From Cornus controversa (taxonomy: Eukaryota > Streptophyta > Magnoliopsida > Cornales > Cornaceae), in NCBI GenBank assembly GCA_026545225.1, contig CM048853.1, forward strand, positions 40,440,755-40,504,754: 64,000 nucleotides of DNA, written 5' to 3'. This document shows positions 24,001 to 34,300 of this stretch, in pieces. The notes beneath the pieces are model-generated. The model ran no database searches. It was not told the DNA's origin and worked only from the letters and a program-made list of their open reading frames with translations. Every line of letters begins with the position of its first letter. Within the stretch, counting starts at the first letter, position 1. The position numbers and the translations under genes are program-made.

Positions 24001-27000
24001 GCGTTGCATTCTTGGTAAGTTTTAACCCCCACTTTCTCTGTTTCCCAAACCAATCCACCTTTTCCAATTCTGCATTCTTCTTTCCAACAATAACATAATA
24101 ATTCGAAAGACTAGATTGAGAGATTTTTTGAAATTTCTAATTTGTCCAGACCATATGGGATTTGTCAAGTTTCTATCTTTCTTTTCTTTTTTAGTATCCC
24201 TTTAGACATTAGAGCTTTCTTACTCATTGTTCCCCATTGCTTATAGACGTTGCCCTTCATTTGATTTCATAACGGCAATTTGTTTAGTGGTTGATTTGTG
24301 TAGTTTTCTTAAGTTGATGGAAGAAATTTTGCTTATTACTAGTGGCTTGAATAGATTTCTCCTTCTCTCTGTTTATTTTTCGTACATATTAAGTTGATTG
24401 GTAGGTTTAGATTGCCACACAAAATTCTCCATTATCTTTGAAAATTTAAGTAACCCTGGAGTTGCATTGCATCTAAACATTTTTCAACAAAGGCACCTAA
24501 AACGAGTCAAACAACACTCGAGCAATTATTTCAAGATCTCTCTCAAAAGATTGTAACAATTTCTAACTGCATAGTAAGCTTTTTATTTCATATCAAATCC
24601 TTGATGAACCATCTCAAATTGACATTCTAGTATTCCACACTTTGCAGCACATATCTCTCAATAGATCAAAGATTTGATTGTAATCCTCTCCTCAGACAAC
24701 TCCTTCCCACCCTGCACTTCGTTAAATCAATGCAATATTCCAACAAGAGCATCACAAATTGGAACCCCACATTACTTGCGTCATGTGCTTCCATGACAGA
24801 TGTATAGATATAATTATATTTTCCCTCACTCCATTTCATTGCATCTATGCCTATGTTTACATGGACTCCTCAAAAGTAGGTGAAGTAGTGTCCAACACAC
24901 ATTGCGCAGACATAGGTATGGGATATGTGTCCGACACTTTTTGTTGGACATGCACCAAAACAACATGTCCAATAAATCAATTTTATTATATTATTGTATC
25001 AAAATGAGTGAAATACCTGTATTGAACACTATGTCACACAAAGACAATAAAATATAAATATTTAGCATTGTCCATGTGTATTTTTGTTTGGAGATTTGAC
25101 ACATTTGATATGTGGATACAAACCTGCACCCGAGTCCATGAAACATAGATATACACAATTATCCTACCAAAACATCTCAAAGCCAACACTTGCATCTCTT
25201 GAGATCCCAAATTTTTATGTCCAATGTATCTCAAGGTTCTCAACTTGAAACAAAATATTATACTTGCGTCACGTTATCTTTCAAAAGATGAAAGTTTTGG
25301 TCAGAATCTTTTTGATAAAGTTCCGTTAATGTCTATGAATTTGAGACTTAAATAGAAAACGTTGTGGAATTTGAGATCATTGAGAGTTTCCACTTCCAAA
25401 GAGCAAGAAGCAACTAACCAAATTAAGCATCTTTGAGGAAGTGGCTAAGTAATTTCCATTGTTTTCATGAATAATATATCAGAATCAAATTTCCATCTGG
25501 GAGTAATTCCAAGAAAACTTTTACTCATATGCATAGGCATTTAATAGTATTTTTTCATTAATGATTTTAATCTCATATTGAATTTATATAATTTGATTGC
25601 TAAAAAAAGGTTATCAACATATAATCATAGGATTCCACAAATTTCAAATATGCGTTCAGGTTTTATTAACTTTATTCAAAGAACCGCCAAAGACCAATTG
25701 GTCCAGCGGCATAAAGGCCCTGCCTTTCCAAAGGGAGTTCCAGGGTTCGAGTCTCAGTAGAGGCAGTGTGCGTGTGTGGTTCTACGTACCTGATAAAAAA
25801 AAAATTTATTCAAAGAACTGAAAAAGTGAGAAGGCCAGATTCCAAAAATAATTTTATCCAATTAAACAAACTGAAACAAGGAAAATTCCTTCTCCAAAGT
25901 ACAATATTTTACTTGATAATATAATTTTTGCCGTAAAAGGTTCTACATTAGAACTGGTAGAACCTTCAGAAACTCAAGAAGAACAGAAAAAAGAAAGAAA
26001 AAAAACTGAAAGGGAGACCTAATCACAACAAATAAAATCCTCAACCTTAAACTAACTAGAGTTACATTTACATCATATTTATAATTTAATTCGAGTAAAT
26101 CAAGTGTGCATGAATGGAAATAAATATTGCGAAGAACCTCAAAATGAAAAAAAAAAAAGAAAAAGGAAAGAAAAGAAATAGAAAATGTGAGAAAATTTTC
26201 ACATTTTTACGATGTTTCATTCTTCAAATTTCAATCATTTAGCTTTTAGCAAATAAGCAGTCAAGGGGAAAAATCAGAAATTCAAGATTGATGTGGGCCA
26301 CATAGTGATTTGTGCTTGTGGGGCAATATTCTGAACTTCAAAAATCCAGCAATAAGAAAAAGACTAATTGTTTCAGGCACAACTATCCATACAATCTATC
26401 ATTTAGCCACACCATGAAATTTACAGTCACTCTTTCCTTCTACACATTCAAACTTGGGGTTCTTCTATCTTGTCTACATCACTCTTTCCTAGTATGCATC
26501 TAAACTTGGTTCTACTATCTTGTTGAAATTTCTTTTCTTTTTCAGTTCCATAGTAGAAATCAATAAATCAATTAACAATATAATTAAGGCAAAAGTATCA
26601 AAAAGAATATAGAAAATAGTTGCAGTTATGCAAAAAACATGGTTGTGGGTAACTGAAAAGCGAAAATTATATAATCAAGACTCTGATGCAAACAAGAGTT
26701 TTGACTAAAACATGATTCCCTAAGAAAATTTTCTCCATTTATGGCAAGCTAAAAACATCTCTACACTCTACATCACATCCTGGCATGCCAGTGATAACTT
26801 ACTCAAAGAAAGACATGCCACAACAGTGATAAACTTTCTGGTTCAACCAGCAGCCGTTGGCTGAAAAAAATAGAACCCACTAGTTTAACTAGTTGTTCTA
26901 AATTTTCAAAAGGTACCACAGATCATAGTTGTCAAAGGCGTGCGAGGCGCAGCTTTTGCACCTAGGGTATGCCTAGGCGAGGAGCTTTGAAAGAGGTGCT

Positions 27001-28531
27001 CGCCTCAAGCAAATAGGCGCGAAGCGCAACCTATGCATGCCTAGTTTTTTTTTAAAAATTAATATGTTTTTCTACAAAACCTTTTCTTCTTCTTTTTCTG
27101 TTTTTTTTTTTAATCTTTGAAGTAATTTCATATCAAAAAAATCAATGATTTTCCTCTTTTATTCTTCAATTTAATTCCTCCACATCCTCTGTTCTGTTGT
27201 GATCTAGCTTCACTGATTAATAGCTTTTTTTGGCACTTAGTATTCTACTTTCATAATGGGGAGGTTGTCATGTAAATAGTTTGCTATGTCTAGATAATTA
27301 AATTGCAAGCATCTCCTTAGTTCTCACTTTTCACTCTCTGGAATTTGTTTTTCTGTTTCATTTGTTGTTAATTGCCATGAATATGCTTTTTATTTGCTCT
27401 CAATTGTAGTTGTTCTATATTGTTTCACTCACTCACTACAAATGTTATATTTTTAAAAAAAAATTCAACTTGCGCCTCACTTCAGTCAGGCCCGCGCCTC
27501 GCCTCGCACTTCAAGCTCCAAGAGGCCTTAGCGCCTTAGTGCACCTTGAGCCTTTAACAACTATGCCACAAATTGCTAGTTGAATTAGCAGCTCTATGGT
27601 AGCAATTTTTCTATCTTCGCACTTTTGTTTTGAAATGAGAAAGTATTGAAACAGAAATAAATAGGGAAATAGTTTTATACAGACCTCTAAATTCAGCCAA
27701 AAACACTAGAAATGCAGATATCTATTGCGTCCAATGATCAAGGGGGAAAAAAAAGCATTATTAGATTATTGTCTAACTAAAAGTATGGGGGCCAATATAA
27801 GCTTACCAATGTCAAGATCCCAATACAAGCAACCCTGTCACTTAAAACTTAGGGCCTCCGTCATCCAATTGCAAGCCCTTGCACTTCAATGGCTCTTGAA
27901 ACAGAACGCGCAGTCCAGATATTAACAAATCCATTACAAATACAAATTGTAAAAATAAAGCTCAAAACTCAGGATTCTATTCTTATCAAAACAGAACTGC
28001 ATCAAATGAATTACCTGAAAAAGCCCTCAGAACAAGAGGGCGACCTCTGTCTCTCCTCCCTCAGCGAGCTTTAATTTAAGGTTTTTAGGTGCAATCAGGT
28101 AGAGTGATTTACTAAACCCTAAATATCTATGATGAACTAAAGTACTCGCCAGAACTGAATAAAAAATAATAATAATTTAAAAAAAAAAAAAAAGAGATAA
28201 AAAAACAGGGAATACAAACAAGAAGAATGCAACAAATCACCAGAACATAGTAAAATAGGGAACTTGCTAGAACCAATTAAAAGAATCCATAATCTTATTA
28301 TATACAGATATTATATATATAGATAGAGAGATTACCTTTGGGCTCACGCAGGCAAAAGACCCTTGGAGAAGGAGGTGAATTTCGAACCCTAATGCGCTTT
28401 TTGGGCTGGAATGTGAGTCCGAAATGGTTTAGCCATTGCGGGGGTGAGGGTAGCGAAGAGATTTTAGGGTTTTGAAGGGCAAATGGTCGTGATGAAGAGA
28501 GAGGAGAAGAGTAAGAAGCACAAGAAGCCAT
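18080..28531 (-). CDS. TRXM3: Chloroplast thioredoxin m-type, TRX m3-like, two exons
   Basis: Exon 1 is 28336-28531 (start [10 protein letters not shown], a Ser/Pro-rich plastid transit peptide) and ends AAAG/gtaatc. Exon 2 is 18080-18399 and opens after tgtgcag. The phase fits: G plus CT gives Ala66, and the joined protein is 171 residues, the usual length for TRX m3. The active site WCGPC is at Cys94/Cys97 and the cis-proline is in KAVPVVLLF. The ending [17 protein letters not shown] closely follows my recollection of Arabidopsis TRX m3 (GAT1), a plastid thioredoxin that affects plasmodesmal transport and meristem maintenance. The intron, 18400-28335, is about 9.9 kb and full of repeats. 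An in-frame upstream ATG at 28576 exists but precedes a less typical leader. Function by homology; the exon pairing is inferred from phase and domain fit. Confidence 0.87.
18400..20509. other. Thioredoxin intron, 3' part, no gene recognised
   Basis: No supported exon on either strand. A segment near 19740-19830 resembles one near 24390-24480 (shared parts: gattggta, ttctccat-atctttgaaa, aagtaacc, gcattg), so the two flank the gypsy fossil and could be remnants of a duplicated or terminal repeat. Too decayed to be sure. Confidence 0.4.
20510..20891 (+). mobile_element. TRIM, second family, with paired terminal repeats (fossil)
   Basis: Two direct repeats of about 128 bp (20510-20638 and 20764-20891) begin TGTTAGAGGGGCTAACTTGT and differ at roughly a tenth of positions by eye. 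Just inside the left one is TGGTATCAGAGCC (20641-20653), a primer-binding site for initiator tRNA-Met. Just before the right one is a purine-rich tract (gggtgggggagaa). There is no gag or pol between them, which defines a TRIM. No matching 5-bp target duplication was seen. It lies at the left edge of a gypsy fossil inside the thioredoxin intron. Moderate age. Confidence 0.82.
20892..23850 (+). mobile_element. Ty3/gypsy retrotransposon fossil (chromovirus-like), heavily decayed
   Basis: Scattered gypsy landmarks lie in the usual order on the plus strand: gag at about 21160-21405 (motif [17 protein letters not shown]), RNase-H-like sequence at about 22830-23000, and integrase-core-like sequence at about 23600-23800. 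The order gag - RNase H - integrase fits Ty3/gypsy, and the gag motif recalls chromoviruses. Many breaks; no part looks functional. Clear terminal repeats were not found. It lies antisense within the thioredoxin intron and is probably old. Confidence 0.72.
23851..25684. other. Thioredoxin intron, middle part; decayed repeats
   Basis: No exon supported. 24880-25000 carries the gtgtccgacac / gtgtccaacac motifs common in decayed plant repeats. 25030-25430 read on the minus strand is faintly coding-like ([20 protein letters not shown]), as though from a broken leucine-rich-repeat gene, but the match is too weak to name. Confidence 0.35.
25685..25804 (+). mobile_element. tRNA-derived SINE with 14-bp target-site duplication
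   Basis: The 120-bp body has an A-box-like region (gaccaattggtccagcgg) and a B box (GGTTCGAGTCTC, about 25744), then a 3' part ending in a poly-A run. The flanks are exact direct repeats tttattcaaagaac at 25671-25684 and 25805-25818, the signature of LINE-mediated insertion. It lies antisense in the thioredoxin intron. The intact duplication suggests a fairly young insertion. Confidence 0.9.
26924..27565. mobile_element. Non-autonomous hAT-like element, 642 bp
   Basis: Terminal inverted repeats catagttgtcaaaggc and (inverted) catagttgttaaaggc. They are flanked by 8-bp repeats CCACAGAT (26916-26923) and CCACAAAT (27566-27573), one mismatch, which fits hAT insertion. Just inside the ends lie GC-rich segments full of aggcgc / gcgcctcgcctcgc motifs, separated by an AT-rich centre without a coding frame. 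It sits in the thioredoxin intron. Confidence 0.8.
27574..28335. other. Thioredoxin intron, 5' end, no gene recognised
   Basis: No supported exon. The short plus-strand frames here have no recognisable domain. The segment ends at the splice donor of exon 1 (gt at 28335-28334 on the minus strand). Confidence 0.4.
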
Positions 28532-28609
28532 TGGATGAGCAAAATGCAAAGGGCGATTTCGAAAATTGGAACGCAATGTGTGCGTATCTAACTAGCAATA
28601 ACTACCAAT

Positions 28610-28611
<2 letters not shown>

Positions 28612-28655
<44 letters not shown>
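28612..28655. repeat. (TA)n microsatellite upstream of the thioredoxin start
   Basis: About 21 TA units only some 80 bases upstream of the thioredoxin start codon, so it lies in the 5'-UTR or core promoter. Length variation here could affect transcription. Confidence 0.9.
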
Positions 28656-28985
28656 GTGTGTGTATGAAATGGTGGGCAGGAAAGGGGAGACAGAAAGAAG
28701 AAGAGAGACGATACACGGTTTCTAATTTTTCTTCTAATTTGGTAAACCAGAGAATAGAGAAGCACGTGTTGTTTTATTTTGGATAATTGACTGAATAAGC
28801 CCTGTGTAGTGAATAAGACGAAAGAGCGAACATCAGTTGAGCTTATCGTCTGCTGCCAATCAGCCAATGTAGTCCGCCACCGTATTATTTCATAATGGTC
28901 CCACATAACAATTAACTTTTTTGGAAATAATTGAAATAATGTATAATAATAATAAAATAAATAAACATTTAACTAAAATGTAAAC

Positions 28986-29506
28986 AAAAACATAGGGCGT
29001 GTTTGGTTCAATTCTCTAATAACAGTTTCTAAGAACTCAGAAAAAAACTGTTCTCAGAAATTGAAAATAGCATTTTTTATTGGGTTTTCAAAAAGCAGTT
29101 TTCAAGCAATTTTTTTTATTACTTTTAGATTTTTAATTCTAAAAAAACAGAAAATTATTTTCAAAAAATTGTACCAAACAGACTTTATACTTTCGTTGCA
29201 GCTTTAAAAAAACAGTGTGAAAGTGGATGGACTTCACCAAAACTAAATGTAAAAACATAGAGCATGTTTGGTTCAATTCTGTTGTAACAATTCCTAAGAA
29301 TTCGGACTGTTCTCAGAAATTGAAAATAGTATTTTTAATTGAGTTTTCTAAAAAATATTTTTCAAGCAATTTTTTTTATAATTTTTAGATTTTCAATTTA
29401 AAAAAAACAAAAAAATATTTTCAGAAAATTGTATCAAGCAAACTCTATACTTTTGCTGCAGTTTTTAAAAAAAAAAAAAAAAAGTGCAAGTCGATGGACT
29501 TCACCA
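28986..29506. repeat. Tandem duplication, two units of 265 bp
   Basis: Two diverged direct units, 28986-29250 and 29251-29506, each start aaaaacatag and hold gtttggttcaattct, tgttctcagaaattgaaaat and gatggacttcacca. The gtgtttggttcaa start and its inverse in gtaccaaaca suggest that each unit derives from a MITE. It lies in the shared upstream region of the divergent thioredoxin and DJ1C genes. Confidence 0.8.
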
Positions 29507-29813
29507 ACAAATAAAGAAGGTAAACTACATTTACAATAAGTTAGAAGTACTAAATATCAAAATGGTTTATTTTTAAAGTTTATTTTTCACTTTAGTTGAA
29601 TTAAAAAAAACAATTATATATGCATTGAGAATGATAGTTGATGTCCAAAATGGATTCCAAGCTCTCATTTTAAAATGCCAAATTATCCTTCTTAAATAAA
29701 ATAATTTCAAAAGCCTTTAAGTCTCACAATGTTTCTTGACTTGTATATATTATTGTCTTTCGTCCCACAATAAGGATTTCAAAATCTATTGCAACAAGTA
29801 CCGTGATGGTATA

Positions 29814-29855
<42 letters not shown>

Positions 29856-31348
29856 GTATATATATTCAGTTTGCATGTTTATTATTCTAAAGCAGGCTTT
29901 TGTTTATAGAGATGACGAATCAAGAAGTATATATTGTGCGTTTATGTGAAAAATTGTAAAACATTTGTTGATGCAAATGAACTGTTCGTTTAAAGGTCCA
30001 AGAATCATAATTGTGGAGTACACTATCATGTCTAAGTTGTTGCTTGATGCTTTCATTTCTACCGGCTTGCTGTACTTTGTTCGTTGCTTCATCTTCAAAC
30101 TCACCGACCAAAACCTATATATATTGCTACTAACAAACAACATATATATGACTCTTTTTTCTGTCTAAAGTTTACAACTCACTCTTTGGAGTTTTTTTGA
30201 AAGACGTTTTTGAGAATTAAACCAAACACGTCTTATGTACATTAGAAATTGTTATTTTTAAAAGTTTTATCCTATATAATGTAAGTTGAGCTCAACTCTC
30301 ATTATTTCAAGAACAATGACTAAACATATTAATGTTGCTAATCATATAATGCATTAGTGAACTAATTTTTAAAATGTATGACAAATTCATGTGCCATTCC
30401 ACTACTTTTTGAGGTGTTTAAATTATGATCAACACTTGCACTAGTCACACTTTTTTACTTGTTTAATGTTATTTATTTAATTTATATTTTCTTATTTTAA
30501 ACCGGTTCTAGAATTATTTAATTTAAAAAGGACAATTTGGTATTTTAAAATAAGAGGTTCGAAGGTATTTGGAACATGAACAATGAATTTTAATGCATAT
30601 CTAATTAGTTTGCATAATTCAACTAACGTGAAAAATAAACTTTTAAAATAGACTATTTTGTTATTTAGGACTCCTAATTTAATTTAGGTGTAATTTTTCC
30701 AATAAAAAATGAGTGCTACATGTTTAAATTGATATAATTAACTAATTAGTTTCTCAAATTAATATGGAGGGACACATAATAATTGGTATATAACAACGAA
30801 AAGTCCATTGTAAATTAATTACTATGAAAATTCAAACAAATTATAATAAACCAATGAGAATGGAAAATGGCATAATAAACCAACTAATTTTTCAAATTAG
30901 ATAGGAATATGGAAGGAAATATAACAATAATCGAATAAAAAGTGTACGTTAAGTTAATCATGTAAGCAAATTGATAATAGACCAATAGAGATTGAAAATT
31001 TAATAGGAATTGGTATATTAAAGAAATTAATTTCTCAAATTAGATAGGAATATATATGGACAAATAACAATTAGTGTAATAGAATATAATAAACCAATTG
31101 ACATTGAAAATTTAAAATAAAAATCAATATTGTAAAATAATAAAATTTTGAAATTAAATAGGGATATGATATTGGACATGTAACATATTTAATGATAAAC
31201 CAATAAACATTGAAAAACAAATAAGTGAGGAAACAAATGTGAAAAAATGAAAAATTAATAGATATTTGTATAGTGTATATATAGATTTCATTTTCTAAAC
31301 CTCACTACAAACTCTGCATACAAACTGAACTGATTTAGGAACAAAACA
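29507..31348. other. Intergenic region between divergent TRX m3 and DJ1C genes
   Basis: AT-rich, no coding exon supported. A (TC)n(TA)n tract lies at 29816-29862. A loosely repeated phrase (aataaaccaatgagaatgga, ataatagaccaatagagattg, aaaccaattgacattg) recurs at 30850-31210, spaced about 110-130 bp, which looks like a decayed tandem array. A TATA-like tatatatag near 31275 is suitably placed for the DJ1C gene. Confidence 0.5.
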
Positions 31349-34300
31349 ATGAAGTCTCTACAGTTGCTTCTCTCACCGCATCCTCTCAATCTCTGTTCTC
31401 CAATGGCCATATCTGCTACAACACTTCACTTCTCACCTTTCGCAGTCATGCCCAACGCTCAACAGGGTAGAACACCCATTTCAAAGCGCTCCTCAAAGCA
31501 ATCCAAAACCCTAACTCCAACACCGCCACTAACAACAATTGCAACTACAGAAACGTCCACTTCCACAACAACAACAACAACAACTACCACTAGTTCTCTC
31601 TCTCCCAAGAAGGTCTTTCTAATTCTACTTCTCCATCCCCTCGATATCTTAAAACCCTAAACCCTTTGTTTGGTTTCCCTAGAAAATTGACGAAAAGGAA
31701 GCGAAATCTCAGCATGTTCTGTGTTGTTTTAATTGATCAACACTTGACTAGTTTAACTCAACCATGCCAAAGTCGTTATATTTTCTTTTATGTTGTTTGA
31801 TTCTTGAAATTTTGATAAATTCAGCTCAGCTACGTCAATTGTGACACACACACATAAATATATTGTTTTTGTATATTTTTTATGGATTTAAAGAGAATTG
31901 TGGTAAAATTGGGGGTTTTGAGGGACTTAGTTGTGCTGTTTCTTTGTGTGCAGGTTCTGGTTCCGATTGGGTTCGGTACGGAAGCAATGGAAGCTGTGAT
32001 ATTGGTTGATGTTCTGCGACGAGCTGGTGCAGAGGTGACCATGGCATCAGTTGAGCCTCAGCTAGAAGTTGAAGCTTCTGGTGGCATTAGACTTGTTGCT
32101 GATACATCCATCTCTTCATGTTCAGATGAAATTTTTGACCTTGTTGCGTTACCGGTTAGTCATTATGGCCTCCCAGGCCCTTGACTTCTGTTTGATATGG
32201 ATGTGCATTACTTGGCAATGACTATTCATATCAGAAATTGTGACAATGTCCTTGATTTTAATAAAATTATAACTCATAACTCACCCTGATATAATTATCA
32301 AACAAATGACAACCTAGACTTATATCATAGTTGTTTAAATAATTTCCAAACTTTTTCTCAGTATCCAAATGTAAAGAACTATTCCTGAATGAAATTAATC
32401 AATATTCCTGAAGTGTTCCACATGGGTATTTGGTTAGCAAGAAATTTAATACAATAAGTTTTATCCATAAAACCCATTGGTTGCCAGCAATGGCTTACCT
32501 GAAGTCACACTGTTGTGAAAGTCACAAGTGTCTTTTTGTGTTGGAAAATCAACCGATGTCATGTTTACTTTCAAATTGAAAGCTCCTTATAAAATTATAA
32601 AGCAAAACTTGTTGCAGTTAAGGTGCGGTAGCTGTTGATTATAGTACACAGGTTTGGCAGGTATATTTTTTGTAAGCAGCTTATGAATATGAGGTTACCA
32701 AGAATAATTCTTAATATTTAGCTCCCAATTTTTTGTCATTTACATGTTTACTCGACTCATGACAAATGTGCTAGTCCAAATCTAGAGAGAGAGAGTAAGT
32801 GCTAGCACAAATCCAGAAAAAATAAATCTTGCAAATAAGTCTTATGGAATTCGTCCGATTATAGAATACCAGTACATTATTATTTATTTATTTATTTATT
32901 TTCTCAACATGCATGGCCTTTTTTACCAACTTCGCTAGATGTTCAAAGGACTATTCCTTATGTTATTCCAACTCACTCTTGACTCTAAGTGCCAAACCAT
33001 TCCAGTGTGAAATGTTTCCCATGTAGGTCATATATAATTGTTATCATCTATGGGACAGTCTATTACCGCTCATCCTCTAGTCCGCCAATCTAATGAAGTT
33101 CCTTCCCTTTGGGGTGCTAGTTGGTGGTTCTTCGAATATTTTATTTATGCAATTGTGATGTCATTTTCATTTGTCTAGGGAGGAATGCCTGGATCTGCAC
33201 GCTTAAGAGACTGCAAAATTCTCCGCAAAATTACAAGCAAACAATCTGAGGAAAAAAGGTTATATGGTGCAATCTGTGCTGCTCCAGCAGTCACACTCTT
33301 GCCATGGGGTCTTCTCAGGAGAAAACAGGTACCTGGCATTAGAGCTTTTGGATAAATTTTGACTACTTTGTACATATACGTACACATTAAATTGGTTAAC
33401 TAGGATGTAGTTTGTCCTGCAAGACGACTTGTCACCCTGCATTCATGGACAAGCTTCCAACTCTTTGGGCTGTTAAATCAAATATCCAAGTTTCAGGAGA
33501 GCTTACAACAAGCCGTGGCCCTGGTACTTGTTTTGAGTTTGCTGTAACACTAGTGGACCAACTATTTGGAGAGTCTGTTGCGAAGGAGGTCGGAGAATTG
33601 TTGGTAAGACATATCTTGCATGTTGTGGTTGTATTTTGTTGAGAAAATACTTTATTGAGATGAGTTGGCCCAGTTGGGTATATTGTGGATGCATTTTCCT
33701 ATAGAGAAATATGGTGTCTATTAAGACACTAATTGTTTTTTTAAATGTCTCTTTCTAGACAAAACACCATGACTCATTAGCTTACTCATTACTATGTTGG
33801 TGGTAGTCCTTTCGATTGCTTTGGTCCAAATAAAGTATATAAACGTATTATAGATTTCCTTCACCTATTGAGGTTCATAACATTCTAAAGTTTTCATTAT
33901 CACAACATTCTAAATTTCCCATAATGATCTGAAAGCCAGAAATGCTGTTTTCAAAACCCTAGATTTTGTTAATCAGTTCAATTTTGATTATGAAATAACT
34001 ACTAACAATAATAATAATAATGATCTTTCATTCTTTTATAACAAGTTCACTGTAATTTAAAGAAAGCAGTATGGAGGGACATGGAAGTGTGAAGAATATC
34101 CTAGTATACCTCAGTATCCATAGTGAAGAGGGGGGAAATATTTAACACAAGTCTATCCTTTAAAAATCCCATTATTTTTCTTGACTTGGGAGATTATTCT
34201 TGATTTTAAACAAGTGACATACTAAAGAAAAATAAAAAATTAAAATAAGAAATTGATGAAAGTTCTTTGTGCCCTTAATACCATATGGTACGGGAAAGTA

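Noticed and set aside
23960-24025. Possible first exon (atggaggcctgcgttgcatt followed by gtaagt) on the plus strand in the thioredoxin intron
   Set aside because: Good donor context but no downstream coding exon or recognisable protein; likely chance within decayed repeats.
24460-25430. Broken leucine-rich-repeat or similar host gene on the minus strand
   Set aside because: Weak coding-like phrases only; no motif strong enough to name a family.
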